A stretch of DNA of 64,000 bases from Akebia trifoliata (taxonomy: Eukaryota; Streptophyta; Magnoliopsida; Ranunculales; Lardizabalaceae). Numbering within the stretch: position 1 is the first letter of the stretch; every line of letters starts with the position of its first letter. The position numbers were made by a program, and so were the translations under genes. Location: the NCBI GenBank assembly GCA_017979445.1, contig CM030707.1:23318586-23382585 (forward strand), written 5' to 3'. Below, in pieces: positions 1 to 10,454 of this stretch. The notes beneath the pieces are model-generated. The model searched no databases and was not told the DNA's origin. It worked only from the letters and a program-made list of their open reading frames with translations.

Positions 1-534
1 TTTTTATGTTTCAAGTCATTTTTCAATATTTCAGGATGTTTTGAAATCGATTTTTCATAAGGAATTCAATGACAATGTTGGTTTTTATCATTTATGAAGT
101 TTTTTTATGCGAAATGATCGTGAACTTTATGAGGGGCATTTTCGTAATTTTGTCAAATTTTGTGAAAATTGTCGAAATGATTTAATTGATTTTGATTTGT
201 TATTTTATGTGTTTGAAAGTGTTTTCTTAAGCGTAATGTAGGCTCTAAGGATGTTTTAAGGTTAGGGGTATTTTGATAATTTGATTATTTTTTAGTGATT
301 TTTTTCGTGAAGCTTCTTTTTATCTGCAAGATGATGATTTCTATGTTTCTATGGTCATATTTTCTTAGCGTAGCATAGTTTCTATAGTTTTATTAGTTCG
401 AGATACCTCATCCGGATTTCTGAAACATATATTGTAACAAATAAAGCATTGGAATAATCATTCATCATTGGGAACCGTTGCAATCGGGTTGACGAGTTGA
501 TTAATCAGGCGGATGCAAAAATGGGGTGTCTACA
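1..534 (-). mobile_element. Partial LTR at window edge (A/B/C family)
   Basis: The sequence matches the right part of the LTRs at 8078-9660 and 18680-20415 and ends in the same terminal string GGGGTGTCTACA. On the minus strand this is the U3 start of an LTR (TGTAGACACCCC). The rest lies outside the window. Position 535 falls directly into a repeat unit of the kind found at 11640-12560 (ACGGCAACTGA onward), with no polypurine tract. This LTR therefore looks like an insertion into the 3' array of element B rather than B's own 3' LTR. A deletion in B that removed its polypurine tract is the alternative. Confidence 0.8.
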
Positions 535-880
535 ACGGCAACTGAACAAAATTAGAGATAATCCTCGGTGACAACTAAGTAAAATCCAAGATAACCCCCG
601 GCGATATCTGAGAAAAAATAAATCTTGGAAAGAATGGATGAATCTAAGAAAGAATGATTGAATATGAATCTGGAAAAGAATGATTGAAAATGAATTTGGA
701 AAATGATGATTGAATATGAGAATGAATAAATCTGAAAAATAATTAATGAATTTGAAAATAATCAGGGAAATAATGAATGAATTTGGGAATAAATCTGGGA
801 AATAATAAATTAGGGAAAGAATGAATGAATTTAAAATTGTTTTAAATAGAATTAAACTTGAAGGTTGAGAAAACCTCTAA
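535..880 (-). repeat. B 3' arrays: ATTCATTC-type and 33-bp-type remnants
   Basis: Positions 535-620 hold about two units of the 33-bp family (compare 11640-12560) in reverse orientation. From 620 to about 850 follow diverged copies of GAAAGAATGAATGAATCTGG, the reverse complement of the arrays at 11440-11640 and 32165-32440. The order of the two arrays is the same as in C1 and C2. Confidence 0.7.
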
Positions 881-1529
881 GAAAAATCTGAGTTATCAAT
901 AGGTTTGGTGATACTTTTATCCCTAAACAAAAATTTGAATAAACACTAATGAAAAGAAAATCTAAAAAGAAAAACCTTGAAAACTTTTGTTCAAAACATA
1001 TTAGGCATCTCATTCTCTTTGCGCATATGTTCCAAATCGATATTTAAATTAGAATTTTTTCTTTTTGATAAACCTGGTTTGACAGTACTGGATTTATTGA
1101 GATGATCAATTTTTATTAGGTCAAGATTGCTCAATGGACAACTTGAACACATGAAACATAACAAGAACTTCTACTACTGAGATAAAAAACGTCCTTATTT
1201 AGAGATGACAAATAATAGACGAACATGCTTGACTTAAATGATCCCATTTTTTTGAAACTCTGAGACTCTTAAGAGTATCATATGTGCAACTTTGAATAGA
1301 TGAACATTGTTTGAAAAACTCAAAATTTGATGAACATTGAAAATTTGAATTTTTTTTTTAAGTTTGAAATTAATCTGTTTTTTCCCTTTCAGATCATTTA
1401 ATCAGATGAGCATTCCTTCAAAAATCAAAGATGATTTCGATGTCTTCTGAGTTTTTATCAACTTTGACTTTGATATTGTCCTTCGTCTGATCTTTCTATT
1501 GCAGCATGAACCTTGAAGGAAATTTCTTA
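881..1529. other. B 3' non-coding stretch
   Basis: AT-rich sequence with no coding signal. Parts correspond to 10860-11400 in C1 (reverse orientation), the interval between the 65-bp repeats and the ATTC array. Confidence 0.5.
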
Positions 1530-1790
1530 GATTCTCCTCTCGGACTCTTATTTGTCGATGCCTTAACTTTTGTTAGATTGCCCTTCTGGGTTTTCAATCT
1601 AGCAGGCTATCAATTATTTATTTATTTTTTATATGTTCTTCTTTTTTGCTTAGACTGCCCTTCGGATTTTCAATCTAACGAGCTTTGATTTTTTTTCTTT
1701 TTGCCTTGACTTCTGCCTAAGTCACCCTTACAAATTTTCAACCAAGCATGCTTTTACTTTTCTTCATTAAGAGACCCTTATTAGCGATAG
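1530..1790 (-). repeat. B copy of the ~65-bp GTTGAAAATC repeat block
   Basis: Three to four diverged units, each carrying CCCTTCxGGxTTTTCAATCTAGC or its variants (for example near 1580, 1660 and 1725). The same block occurs in A (22555-22765), C1 (10455-10800), C2 (31255-31560) and more weakly in F (49130-49400), always between pol and the 3' LTR. Confidence 0.65.
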
Positions 1791-2109
1791 CATGAACTTC
1801 CCTTTACCATTTTGCGTAATACCTAGGAGGACTTTTAGGTGGGCTTAGGAGGGTTTAGAAAGAAAGGATATATGATTCAAAATCCCAAAAAAAATGCCCT
1901 TAGTCTAATGTACTCTCCATTTCTATGTACCTTTTTTCTTTGATTTTTTTTATTTTAAAAAAAATGCCCCTAGTTTGACATTCTTGATTTTTTTTTCTTC
2001 TATGCTTTGGATGAAAGATTTTTCTTTGAAAAATACTCTCTTCTTTATTCATTTTTTCTTTGTGTTTATTCTGGGAGTAGAGATCTTTTAAAAAAAAAAA
2101 AAAAAAAAA

Positions 2110-2206
2110 CTGGGTCTGAAGTAACTTCTCAGGTTGCCTACGTACTCCAATTTAGTTTGGGATCAGGTCTAAACATAATTCGAAGTACCCTCCCCTAGGT
2201 TGGTTG
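2110..2206 (-). other. Conserved post-pol block in B
   Basis: Contains GAAGTAACTTCTCAGG then TTGCCTACGTACTCC and, further on, CCCTCCCCTAGGTT. The same string lies just downstream of the pol end in A (23076-23175), C1 (10144-10207) and C2 (30893-30985). It is more conserved than its surroundings. Function unknown. Confidence 0.7.
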
Positions 2207-2309
2207 GTTGGTGTGGTTTAGAAAAAAAATGATTATATTTTCATATTGGATAGAGGGGCTAGCAAAGGAAATTAATTTTTTTTTTTTTGAAAAGGGTGAG
2301 ATCGAAAAA

Positions 2310-3020
2310 AGTGCATCTATCAAAGAAAGGCCTCCTTAAATTGGGTATCACATAATTTGATTGAGGTTAGTTAATACATTGCCTTATAAGGTCTCTTTGA
2401 TGATAACTGATCCGTCTTAGTTGGGCTCAAACTTTCTTTAGTAGAACTCTACGAGTGATTTCATTTTCAATGTTGAGTACTTGAGCTGGCCTTCTCTTAT
2501 AGTGTTGACTTTCAATTCTGATTCTTAGAGATAGTAAAGGAAAAAATCTTTGCCCCTTGCTTGATGTCCCTTTTTGGCATCCATTATATAATGTTCCTTT
2601 CCTTGATATCTGGGATGATAAATTCTGAACATTGTAATGGAAAATTCATTATCTTGAAGTGTTTAATCAACTTTGATGGATTACTTTGAGTATTTGAACT
2701 CATTGGTAACATTCAATTCTTTTGAGTGTAATTCATGCTCTGAATTTCTATCTCTTGATCGTGACTCCCTCGAGGTGCAATGTATTTTCGAACTGTCAAA
2801 ATAACCTTCGATTCTAGAGATATATGCCGCACCCATATCATTAGACCAAAGATTCATTGTTGAAAAATATTAGTGCTCACATTAGGCGTATTATCATAGG
2901 ATCATGCGAAAACATCTTTGAAGTCCTTAAGTAAGTCCATTATTTTCTCATTTTCTTCTAGGAATTGGACAGTTTTGATCTGCACTTTTCAAGAATTATC
3001 CTTAGATCCAATTTTTAATC
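2310..3020 (-). pseudogene. B pol remnant: RT N-terminus plus integrase tail
   Basis: Translation of the minus strand at about 2870-3020 gives the start of a Tat-type RT, with DLLKDFKDVFA, a stop, then SYDNTPNVSTNIFQQ; relatives read FAWSYEDMPG. At about 2310-2420 broken frames match the integrase C-terminal tail (PNWDGSVIIKE, then LTNLNQIM). Less than 0.5 kb of unrecognised sequence separates the two, so protease-RT palm, RNase H and most of integrase are missing, as in element A. Many stops and frame changes; not functional. Confidence 0.65.
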
Positions 3021-3250
3021 AAATTCATTTTTAAAAATTTGAAGACTTGCTGCACACATGATAATCGAAAGAATCTTTTTATTTCATTGGAATGGAAGGA
3101 TTCCATTATTAACCTAGAACAATACTCTTGTAAAAAAGAAATACTTTTTGAAACTTGACACTACTTGAAAATTAACGAGACAAGAAATAATGGAAAGACT
3201 AGGATAATTAGATGGTATTTTATCCAACAGACTCAAACTTCACTTAAAGG

Positions 3251-3853
3251 TTATCTTCCCCGCGTCGATGATGTCTTGAATAGTATGGTGGAGAGATATA
3301 TATTTGTCGGTGTAATGACTTGTAACTTGTTAAAACTCGCAGACTGGTGACTTTCGTCATTACTTTGAAGGGCATTGGGTACGGACTTAAGCTGTAATAG
3401 TCCTTTCTTTGTTAACATCCTCAAAGAGATACTCAAGGTCATCTGAAAATTATCAAACTTTCTTCTAGGCTTAGATCGCTTAACAACATTAACTGTCGAT
3501 TGTGTTGGATTTGAGTTAGCGACCTTTAGACTAAAATTCTTCATAAACTCTTCCATGATTTCTTCCCAAGTATGAAGTCGAGACTGTATTAGCAATATAA
3601 GCCATTCAAGAGCGGGTCCTTTGAGAGTAGTGCAAAATAATTGTGTCATTTTTTCAATCCCTAAACCTCGAAGATACATGTCCCCGACATACGAGCATAG
3701 GTGAGTTTTTGGACAGGAAGTTCCATCGTATTTAGGCATGCTTAGTAATTCATATTTTTCTAAAGTATCGATTTTAATCGTTGAATCCCCTTTATGTCTG
3801 TCTTCGTTATCTTGGCATGTCCCTATCGAATGGCATTGGTAAGCATGATTCAT
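3251..3853 (-). pseudogene. gag: B gag remnant (internally deleted)
   Basis: A 200-codon frame that aligns with the Gag of element A. At residues 40-70 PKYDGTSCPKTHLCSYVGDM matches A's MDKFSGTGCAKTHLKVYVTNM region, followed by a QLFCTTLKGPALEWL stretch (A: LLFQRTLSGSALRWL). After EEFMKNF it jumps to KRSKPRRKFDNFQMTLS, which in A lies about 150 residues further on (QPRLRRKFTNLWMPLS). The middle of the capsid-like domain and the start codon context are thus lost. It would normally form the particle shell; here it is a relic. Confidence 0.75.
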
Positions 3854-4540
3854 CTGGTTAACAAAATCTTGTATGATTTGACATAGATTAGCCGTGTTGA
3901 AAATTGATGATCCTCCGAAAACAAATTAGAAATCACGATCAATAAGGGCAAAGGATTTGACCAAACAGTAGAGATTATGCTTAGACGACAAGTTAGATAA
4001 CTTGATAGAATGACTGGGGTAAAGATACAAAGTAGGATGATGTAGAATGTCTTAGAGCAATTTCGATCAAATAAAATATTTCTTTCTTTATTGAATCCGG
4101 ATGCATCCTTTACCATTACCAGGTTTACCAAAATAAGAAATTAAAATAATGACCTACAGTCCGATGGACAAAGTGATGCGACCAATTTAATAATATGAAC
4201 CCATTGATTTGACTGATTCCATGAATGAAACTACACGTCCAATCAAGTTGTTAGTTTTATTTAGACTGTTCTAACCTAATGGACTAAATTAGACTTTACC
4301 TTGCTTATAATCAATTGATCCATTTGATTTTGTAAAAGTTGATCAAAATGCTTGTTTCAAATGGGCCAATTGATTAGTTACGAACTAGTCAAATCCATTG
4401 GGAGGAATAAAGTAGTTTATCACTAAGAACCAATCGGTCTAATTAATTCAATGTAATTCAATAAGACCTATTTTCAATTGGGCTGACTGGTTGGTTTGAT
4501 ATAAACTAAGTTCAACCCAATGGACCGGCATAGTTAACCG
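3854..4540. other. Upstream of B gag: diverged leader, no gene seen
   Basis: AT-rich, with several minus-strand stops. It contains a diverged array in which ATTGATTTGA-like and CAATGGACT-like motifs recur (4140-4540). I see no coding potential. It occupies the position of 25917-26440 in element A. Confidence 0.45.
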
Positions 4541-4659
4541 ATTAAATTGATTTTATTGGGTCAGATCGATATTGTGGGTTTAATTTGAATGGCCTGGATC
4601 GGTTCGCCCACTTACCTGTTGGTTGGATTGAATAAAGCAATCCGGTAACACCCATGATA

Positions 4660-5410
4660 AGTTCAAGTTGTGACCTATGGGGAGGTTTTCTAGACTCTAG
4701 ACTTACTATGCGCAATGCAATCTTATTTGGCCACCCTTGGCCAAGTACACCAATATACCTCTCGAGTGTACTCAATCAAATGGTACGTTGTGACTTGGTT
4801 TGATATACCGTATAGGTGATAATCTAAAACTTCAACTCACTTCTCTGAAGCCAAAAACAGCTAGTATAATCCCCAGATCAAAGGTGGTGCGCATTGCTTA
4901 AACAAAGGCACTCTTAAATCCCTTCTTTTTTAGAATAGATGTAGCCTATCCTCCTAGTACTGTAGTACATCAGAGCAAGATCTTGCTTAGGCACTAGTTT
5001 TGACTAAGAAGTATAATTGATGTACTTATATTATCTTTGATATACCTATGAGTATGAGTCAAGAGTTGTAACTTTCATAAATGGTTTGGTATCCCATGAG
5101 GGGACCGACCACATACTAGTACTACGTTGACGAATGGGACATGTGACTGTGCAGCTTACAATAGGTCAAAGGCTCAGGTTGCTCCAGCTTGGGTGCATTG
5201 ATATACCTTTTAGAGTCACCTGATTAGACAGTACTGATGCCCTAGTTTGATATACCCTAAGGTATATGACTAGAGTTGTAGTTTTCATGAATGACGTCGC
5301 ATCTCTGAAGAAACCGGACCACGCACTAGTGCCACGTTGACTATATTGGGACATACAAGCTTGCAAAAAAGTAAACGTGCATGTGGTATGTGCAAAATAG
5401 GGTGGGGTGT
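4660..5410 (-). other. B leader region homologous to A 26440-27180
   Basis: Blocks such as GGTTTTCTAGACTCTAGACTTACTA, TTTGATATACCGTATAGGTGATAATCTAAAAC and CACGCACTAGTGCCACGTTG recur in the same order in element A. An internal imperfect direct repeat of about 85 bp, each copy ending in ACTAGTxCxACGTTGxC, starts near 5065 and again near 5274. Short frames here are not conserved as proteins. Confidence 0.7.
4875..5030 (-). promoter_or_regulatory. Leader module shared by A, B, D and F (B copy)
   Basis: Holds GGTGGTGCGCATTGCTTAAAC, CACTCTTAAATC, TAGAATAGATGTAGCCTATCC and CAAGATCTTGCTTAGGCAC in that order. The same order is found at 26641-26790 (A), 44245-44375 (D) and 60480-60605 (F). It lies in the 5' untranslated leader of each element. 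A role such as RNA packaging or dimerisation is only an inference. Confidence 0.6.
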
Positions 5411-6050
5411 GCCCGAGGCCTTTTTCAAATAAATTGGCCCATAGGCCAGATTAAATCACAAAATATGGATATATCATAAATGTTGATCAGAAAATATAAA
5501 ATCCATAGTATCAAAAATTAAGATCAAGGCATGCACATAAAAATATATATCAATCAAGATCATGATATGTTAGATAGGTGATCAATCAATATAGCACAAG
5601 GAATAATCAATTAGATCCAATATTGAAACGTGCATAAAAAAATAAAAGGAATTTTTTTTATATGATCCAATCAAGGATCACTTTGGGTAACCCAAACAAA
5701 ATTGAGATTCTCAAATAATATTGAATTGAGGATAGAACATTTAATGATAAAATGATGTTTGTGATTTTTTAAAACTACTTAAAAAAACTAAAAACAAAAT
5801 CCTAAAATAAAGAAATTCACCCAACAATTGAGTTGTTATTGTCATACCACCTTTTACTAATGTCACCCCAATTTTTTTTATGTAAATCACATAAGTAATT
5901 GCGTATAATTGAGGTAACATTAGAAAAAATTGGTGTGCCAAAAAAAATCTCTTGGCCACAGAGAGGGCTGCCAATAGTCTTTTACAAAGAGATAAAAAAA
6001 TGAGAGATATTATTAGCACAGTCATTATTTACTTACAACACAACAATAGT

Positions 6051-6106
6051 TGTTAACACATAGATTGATATGTCACAAGAAAAAAAATCGATGTGTTAAC
6101 AACAGC
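6051..6106. repeat. Inverted repeat GTTGTTAACACAT
   Basis: GTTGTTAACACAT at the left and its exact reverse complement ATGTGTTAACAAC at the right enclose about 28 bases. It sits next to the poly(T) at 6129-6152. It could be a small hairpin of a decayed miniature transposon. Confidence 0.6.
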
Positions 6107-6128
6107 CCTCTAAGAGGCTTCCTGGCCC

Positions 6129-6152
6129 TTTTTTTTTTTTTTTTTTTTTTTT
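6129..6152 (-). other. Poly(A) tail of the ERD2-like processed copy
   Basis: Twenty-four T in a row on the plus strand, which is a 24-base poly(A) on the minus strand, about 300 bases after the stop of the ERD2-like copy. An AATAAT hexamer lies just before it on the minus strand, a near-canonical polyadenylation signal. Together they suggest a reverse-transcribed mRNA. Confidence 0.65.
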
Positions 6153-6455
6153 AACATTATTGAATTGCTGCCATCATAGCACTCAAAACAACTCCCTCCT
6201 TTTTTTTTCTGTGCGGAAGTTTTAAAAATAGCTTTCCCACATTATCATTCGAAACAAATAGGACAAGTCAATATAAAGGAGATTTAAGCCAACATTTCAA
6301 GGAAAATCACCTACTAAACTCAGCATTTCTAGTTTGCAAGTGAAGTACATGAACCACGTGAATTACAAATAGAAACAAGGAAGAGCGCAGAACTAAATTA
6401 AGTTATTTACGGGCATCGGGTTGGGCCGATAAAGTTGCACAAACAAACTTCCAAA

Positions 6456-7108
6456 TCACACTACTTCAAAGGGAAGACGTAGAACAAGCTATCCACCTAC
6501 AAGGCTTTTCACATAATAGTAACAGAAGTCAGCAAAGATGAAAGTTTGGATAGTTTCTAAGAGAAAAATCATAGAAAGCCACAATCTACAACCCAAAGCG
6601 GTCAATAAGCATCCCTGGGTATCTAGAACCTAGAGAACCCAATGGGTACAGCTCAAGAACCTGCAACGCCCAATGCAAATATATAATGAACTGTAAACGG
6701 CTCAACAATTCTAATGTTCTGCATCACACACAACTAAGGTAATACCGAAATGGCTTTCAGATATATACATAGAACGTCCAGCCAATCCTAATCAAAATAT
6801 TGTGTGATGTTAATGGATGAACAACAAGAGCTAATATAACACATGGTACCACTACATAATATATTGCAAAGTTATCCTTATCCTCCATGTAACTAAACTT
6901 CAATTTAAAACGAATCATATAAATAACCCAGTGTTGCAGAATACAGAAGTGTGTGCATATCATATTTCATAACAAAACTGTAGAACAATCTAACGGCTAA
7001 AAATATAACCGTTAGTTCTTGAGACTTGAGTGAAAGTCCAGCACCAGTCTTCTCTTTGATGAGCTTGTAAATGAGAACTAAGATCCCGATTGCGTGAACC
7101 ACCTCGAC
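6456..7108 (-). pseudogene. ERD2-like (ER lumen protein-retaining receptor) processed pseudogene
   Basis: Minus-strand frames read, in order, VHAIGILVLIYKL, TGAGLSLKSQELTVIFLAV, a one-step frame change after YSATLG, WVIYMIRFKLKFSYMEDKDN, FAIYYVVVPCVILALVVHP, IVEPFTVHYIFALGVAG, then VLDTQGCLL and QTFIFADFCYYYVKS, ending near 6456. This is the conserved body and C-terminus of plant ERD2-like proteins, seven-helix membrane proteins related to the receptor that returns ER residents from the Golgi. No intron interrupts the match, while plant genes of this family have introns as far as I know. The N-terminal 50 or so residues are absent. There are at least two frame changes and several stops. With the poly(A) at 6129, a 5'-truncated processed pseudogene is the best reading. 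Confidence 0.85.
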
Positions 7109-7170
7109 TGTTCTATAATTGTATTGTGCGGTGCTTCGTCCATGGCTCTTTATGAGAGCTTCAAACCTTT

Positions 7171-7416
7171 TTAATTAAATTTTAAAATGGAATCAAGAAC
7201 AAGAGTGAAAATGAACACTAGAGGGGGCACAATGGAAATTTTAATGGTTTCTAAAGGGTCTTTGGCAAATTCAAATGCAACGAGACTGAGAGCAAAACAG
7301 TATAAGAGAGAAAAAGAGAGAACAACCATCTTCGAAATCTTTTTGATCAGTTCCTGAAGATGTGTCATCAACGTGACTGGATTCTCAATCGCAGAAGTGA
7401 AATCCTCCATTAACAA
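7171..7416 (-). CDS. Unrecognised 81-codon ORF upstream of the ERD2-like copy
   Basis: The frame begins MLMEDFTSAIENPVTLMTHL and has two hydrophobic stretches (about residues 32-50 and 63-76), which could be membrane helices. A CT-rich sequence like a plant 5' leader lies upstream on the minus strand (7420-7520). It ends 60 bases before the ERD2-like homology starts. I do not recognise it. It may be part of another host gene fragment brought in with, or next to, the pseudogene, or it may be chance. Confidence 0.3.
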   Translation of the reverse strand: MLMEDFTSAIENPVTLMTHLQELIKKISKMVVLSFSLLYCFALSLVAFEFAKDPLETIKISIVPPLVFIFTLVLDSILKFN

Positions 7417-8058
7417 AGCTCGATTAAAAAGAAAAAAAAACAGAATGAGAGATCAAGAACTAAGAGAGAAAACTCTCACTATAAAGAGAGAAGAAAATAG
7501 AAGAAATCGTGAATTTTAACAAAAAACCAGAATCTAAACTGATCGAATAAAAAGAAATAGAGAACAGAGTTGAAGAGATATGTAGATTATGGATCCGACT
7601 TGAGATTCGAGGAACCTCGGGTTTTGATTTACAAATCCTACAATTTTTGACGACTTGTTCGATATTTGTTGAAAAAAGAATGAACGAAAGAGGTAGAAGA
7701 AGAGAGAGTCTAGAAAGATATAAAAGAAAGGCTTGGACAGATGTTCGAGAGAAAAAGTTTATTTTTATTTTTTTTCTAAGAAATCCATCATTAGGATTAC
7801 TACAAATCCCAATTTATTAATGTCCTACAAAATCACTGTTAGGGAAATTCTAATTGAAGCACTAGAGCAATTACATTCGTCCTAAGGGTTGCAGCGACAT
7901 GCCCCCAAAAGTTGTGGGAAACTCAAATATCAAACAATTATTCCACAAACATGTCAAAAGGAAAAAAAATAAAAATAAAAGGAAAGAAAAAAAAGGAAAA
8001 CTAAGCCAATTACAATGCACTGATCTTCAGAATTTTTCAAGTTTGATCCTCAAAATTG

Positions 8059-8076
8059 TCCCCAGCGGAGTCACCA
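8059..8076 (-). other. Primer-binding site of B
   Basis: Minus strand TGGTGACTCCGCTGGGGA, one base after the LTR end. It differs from the A site (TGGCGACTCCACTGGGGA) by two transitions. The TGG start is the complement of a tRNA CCA end. From memory, Ogre elements are primed by a tRNA-Arg; I have not checked the match. Confidence 0.8.
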
Positions 8077-8077
8077 C

Positions 8078-9660
8078 TGAAAGCGTCCTCGATCAGAGGG
8101 GTGTGCGGATTCGCTTTTAATTTTTGAGATTCGGGAGTCGCCACCTAGTTATTACGATCTAAGAACCGAACATTGACTCTAAAAGGTAAATAACACTAAT
8201 CTACGAAAGAAAATACGAGTCCGAAGATCACGTTACGGGATTGGAAGGTGTTAGCACCAACCCCGCCTAGCAAATGCCGGTTTCTGTTAATTCTCAAAAT
8301 GATTACATTATACAATAGACCAAAAAAATAATAATTAATAATAAAAAAATAAAAAATAATTACCTTGCAAATTACAACGATTCCCATAGCATTGGCGGAG
8401 AGTATCTTCAAAAATATTTCCTTGCTATTCGTCTGTCACCGGATATGATTTCTGATCTCCAAGTTAAGGTATCTTCTTCTTAGATCTGTGAGTTTTCTGA
8501 TTTTTTATGGATTTCAATGTATTTTAGAAGGGTTTTTGGTTTTTTGAGAGAAAGTTGGGGTATGGATGTTAGGTAAGGAGTTAGGACTTTAAAATTAAGA
8601 TTTTGGGAAGGTTGAGGAGGCTTCTTGACCTACTTTTTCTATGATTTATTTTTTGATACGAAATTAGGGTGTGGAGACTCCTATTTATAGATTTTTGAAG
8701 AGCTTTTTAGATAGAGTTAAAATTAGATTATGTTTCTTTTAGATAGTTTTAGAGTTTACTTAGAATTCTATTAGATAATTTTAGAGTTTAATTAGAATTC
8801 TTTTAAATAGTTTTAGAGTTTAATTAAAATTCTATTAAATAACTTTAGAGTTTATTTATAATTCTATTAAATAATTTTAGAGTTTAATTAAATAGTTTTA
8901 GAGTTTAATTAGAATTTTATTAGGGTTAGGGTTTGACTTTGGTTTTATTAGATTGATTAGGGTTTTGACTTAAGTCTCACTTGATTGACTAGATTTTAGA
9001 ATTTTGACTTAAGTCTTACTTGATTGACTTTAATTTTAATTAGGATTTCATTTTACATTAATTAATGTTTTAATCATCAATTTTAAAAATTTTAATTATT
9101 AAAATTATAAAATTATCATTTTGCCCTTGGAGAGGATTTTTTACGTTTTAAGTCATTTTTCAATGTTCCAAGATGTTTTAAAATCAATTTTTCATAAGAA
9201 ATTCGATGGGATTATCGATTTGCGTCACTTAAGAATTTTTTCGCATGAAATGATCTTGAACTTTATGAGGGGCATTTTTGTAATTTTGTCAAATTTTATG
9301 AAAATTGGGGAAATGGTTTATTTGATTTCGATTTGTTATTTTATGTGTTTGAAAAATGTTTTCCTAAGCGTAATGTAGGCTCTAGGGATGTTTTGATATT
9401 AAGGGTATTTTGGTCATTTATTAGTGATTTTTATCGTGAAGTTTTTTTGTCTAAAAAATGATGATTTCTAGGCTTTTGGGATTAAATTTTCCTAGCGTAG
9501 TATGGTTTCTACAGTTTTGTTAGTTCGAGATACCTCATCCGAATTTCTGAAACACATCTAGTAACAAAATAAAACATTGAAATATCGTCTATCATTGGGA
9601 ATCATTGCGATTGGGCTAACAGTTGATTAATCAGGTGATTTTAAAAATAGGGTGTCTACA
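8078..9660 (-). mobile_element. 5' LTR of element B
   Basis: 1583 bp, reading TGAAAGCGTCC at the left to GGGTGTCTACA at the right on the plus strand, which is TG...CA on either strand. A TATA-like TATAAATA (minus) lies at 8682-8689. The region 8690-8900 contains repeated TTTTAGAGTTTAATTAGAATTC units. The primer-binding site at its left shows it is a 5' LTR in minus orientation. Its right border splits the C1 pol frame. Confidence 0.9.
8682..8689 (-). promoter_or_regulatory. TATA box of the B LTR
   Basis: TATAAATA on the minus strand, at the same relative place as in the other LTRs of this family (19280, 29178, 13839, 47074, 59517). Confidence 0.6.
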
Positions 9661-10146
9661 CCGTCTCTCAAAGTTTTGTTGGAAAATTATTTGTCAAAAG
9701 CGGATTAGATTCGTCAACAGTATGAGGAATTAAATTTGATAGAAGAAAAATGACTAAGAGCTCTATACCACGTGGAAGCTTATCAAATAAGAGTCGTTCG
9801 TGCGTTTGATAAAAAGATTAAAGCCCATCACTTGCAAGTCGGGGATTCAGTACTCAAAGAGAATCAGGCACCTAGCTTTGACCCTAGAGGGAAGTTCAAA
9901 CCAAATTTGGGAGGTCCGTTCATCATCAAGGAAATATTACTGGGAAAAACTGTCAGATTTCAAGATCATGATAGAATTGAACTACTAAAACCAATCAACC
10001 TTGACCAGATTAAGCGGTACTACATTCAAGGAAGCCATCTTTGGTCGAATCATTTTTCCTACTATCTAATTCAATATCTCCTTTCTCAGCCTTTTGCAAT
10101 ATTTAAAAAAAAAAAAACCTTTTTCTTTTTCAGTCTGATCACTTAA
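9661..10146 (+). pseudogene. C1 pol tail: integrase C-terminal region
   Basis: From the B border onward the plus strand translates to the end of a Tat-type integrase: NLIEEK near 9735, then HHLQVGDSVLKENQAPS, RGKFKPNLGGPFIIKE, and NLDQIKRYYIQ near 10000. In relatives a stop follows RYYI (as at 30770); here it is CAA, so the frame runs on to 10146. The upstream part of C1 lies beyond element B, outside the window. Confidence 0.85.
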
Positions 10147-10207
10147 CCTAGGGGAGGGAAAAATTCGAACTTCGTTTTGATCTGATCCCAAAATTCTGGG
10201 GTACATA
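10144..10207 (+). other. Conserved post-pol block in C1
   Basis: AACCTAGGGGAGGG, GATCTGATCCCAAAATTC and TGGGGTACATA, the plus-strand counterpart of the block at 2110-2206, 23076-23175 and 30893-30985. The GGCAACCTGAGAAGTTAC half is missing in this copy. Confidence 0.7.
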
Positions 10208-10454
10208 AAAATAAATAAATAAACTTCCCTACAAAATAAAAAAAATCCAAAAAAAAAAAGATATTGTCAAAATGGGAAAGAAAATTAAAGGAAAAAGAGA
10301 AAATTTAAGGGGCATTCGGATTTTTGAGCCTCAAAATTCATTTTTTTAATACCAATCCTAGGCTTACCCATGAAAGTCCTCTTAAGTACCGTGTGAGAAA
10401 GTAAAAAAGGTAGAAAAACATGATCAGATAGTAACTCTAGAAGTTCATAAGGGG

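Larger units (their letters stand above)
5745..7990. other. Foreign insertion in the B leader
   Basis: Homology to the A leader stops near 5745 (A 27485) and resumes near 7990 (A about 28380). The intervening 2.2 kb has a different base texture and carries a host-gene-derived copy on the minus strand (6129-7108), a second open frame (7171-7416) and an inverted repeat (6052-6104). I found no convincing target duplication at its ends, so boundaries are approximate. Confidence 0.6.
535..9660 (-). mobile_element. Element B: degraded non-autonomous Tat/Ogre-like retrotransposon
   Basis: Minus-strand Ty3/gypsy-type element. Its 5' LTR is 8078-9660, followed by a primer-binding site at 8059-8076, a long leader, a gag remnant (3251-3853), pol fragments (2310-3020) and 3' repeats down to 535. 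The right border cuts the pol reading frame of element C1 at 9660/9661, so B inserted into C1. The left end is outside the window or lost. The leader contains a 2.2-kb foreign insertion. Its layout matches element A (18680-30321) block by block. Confidence 0.8.

Noticed and set aside
5820..5960. Possible miniature inverted-repeat element
   Set aside because: Partial mirror strings around AAATTGGGGTGACATT are short and interrupted; no target duplication found.
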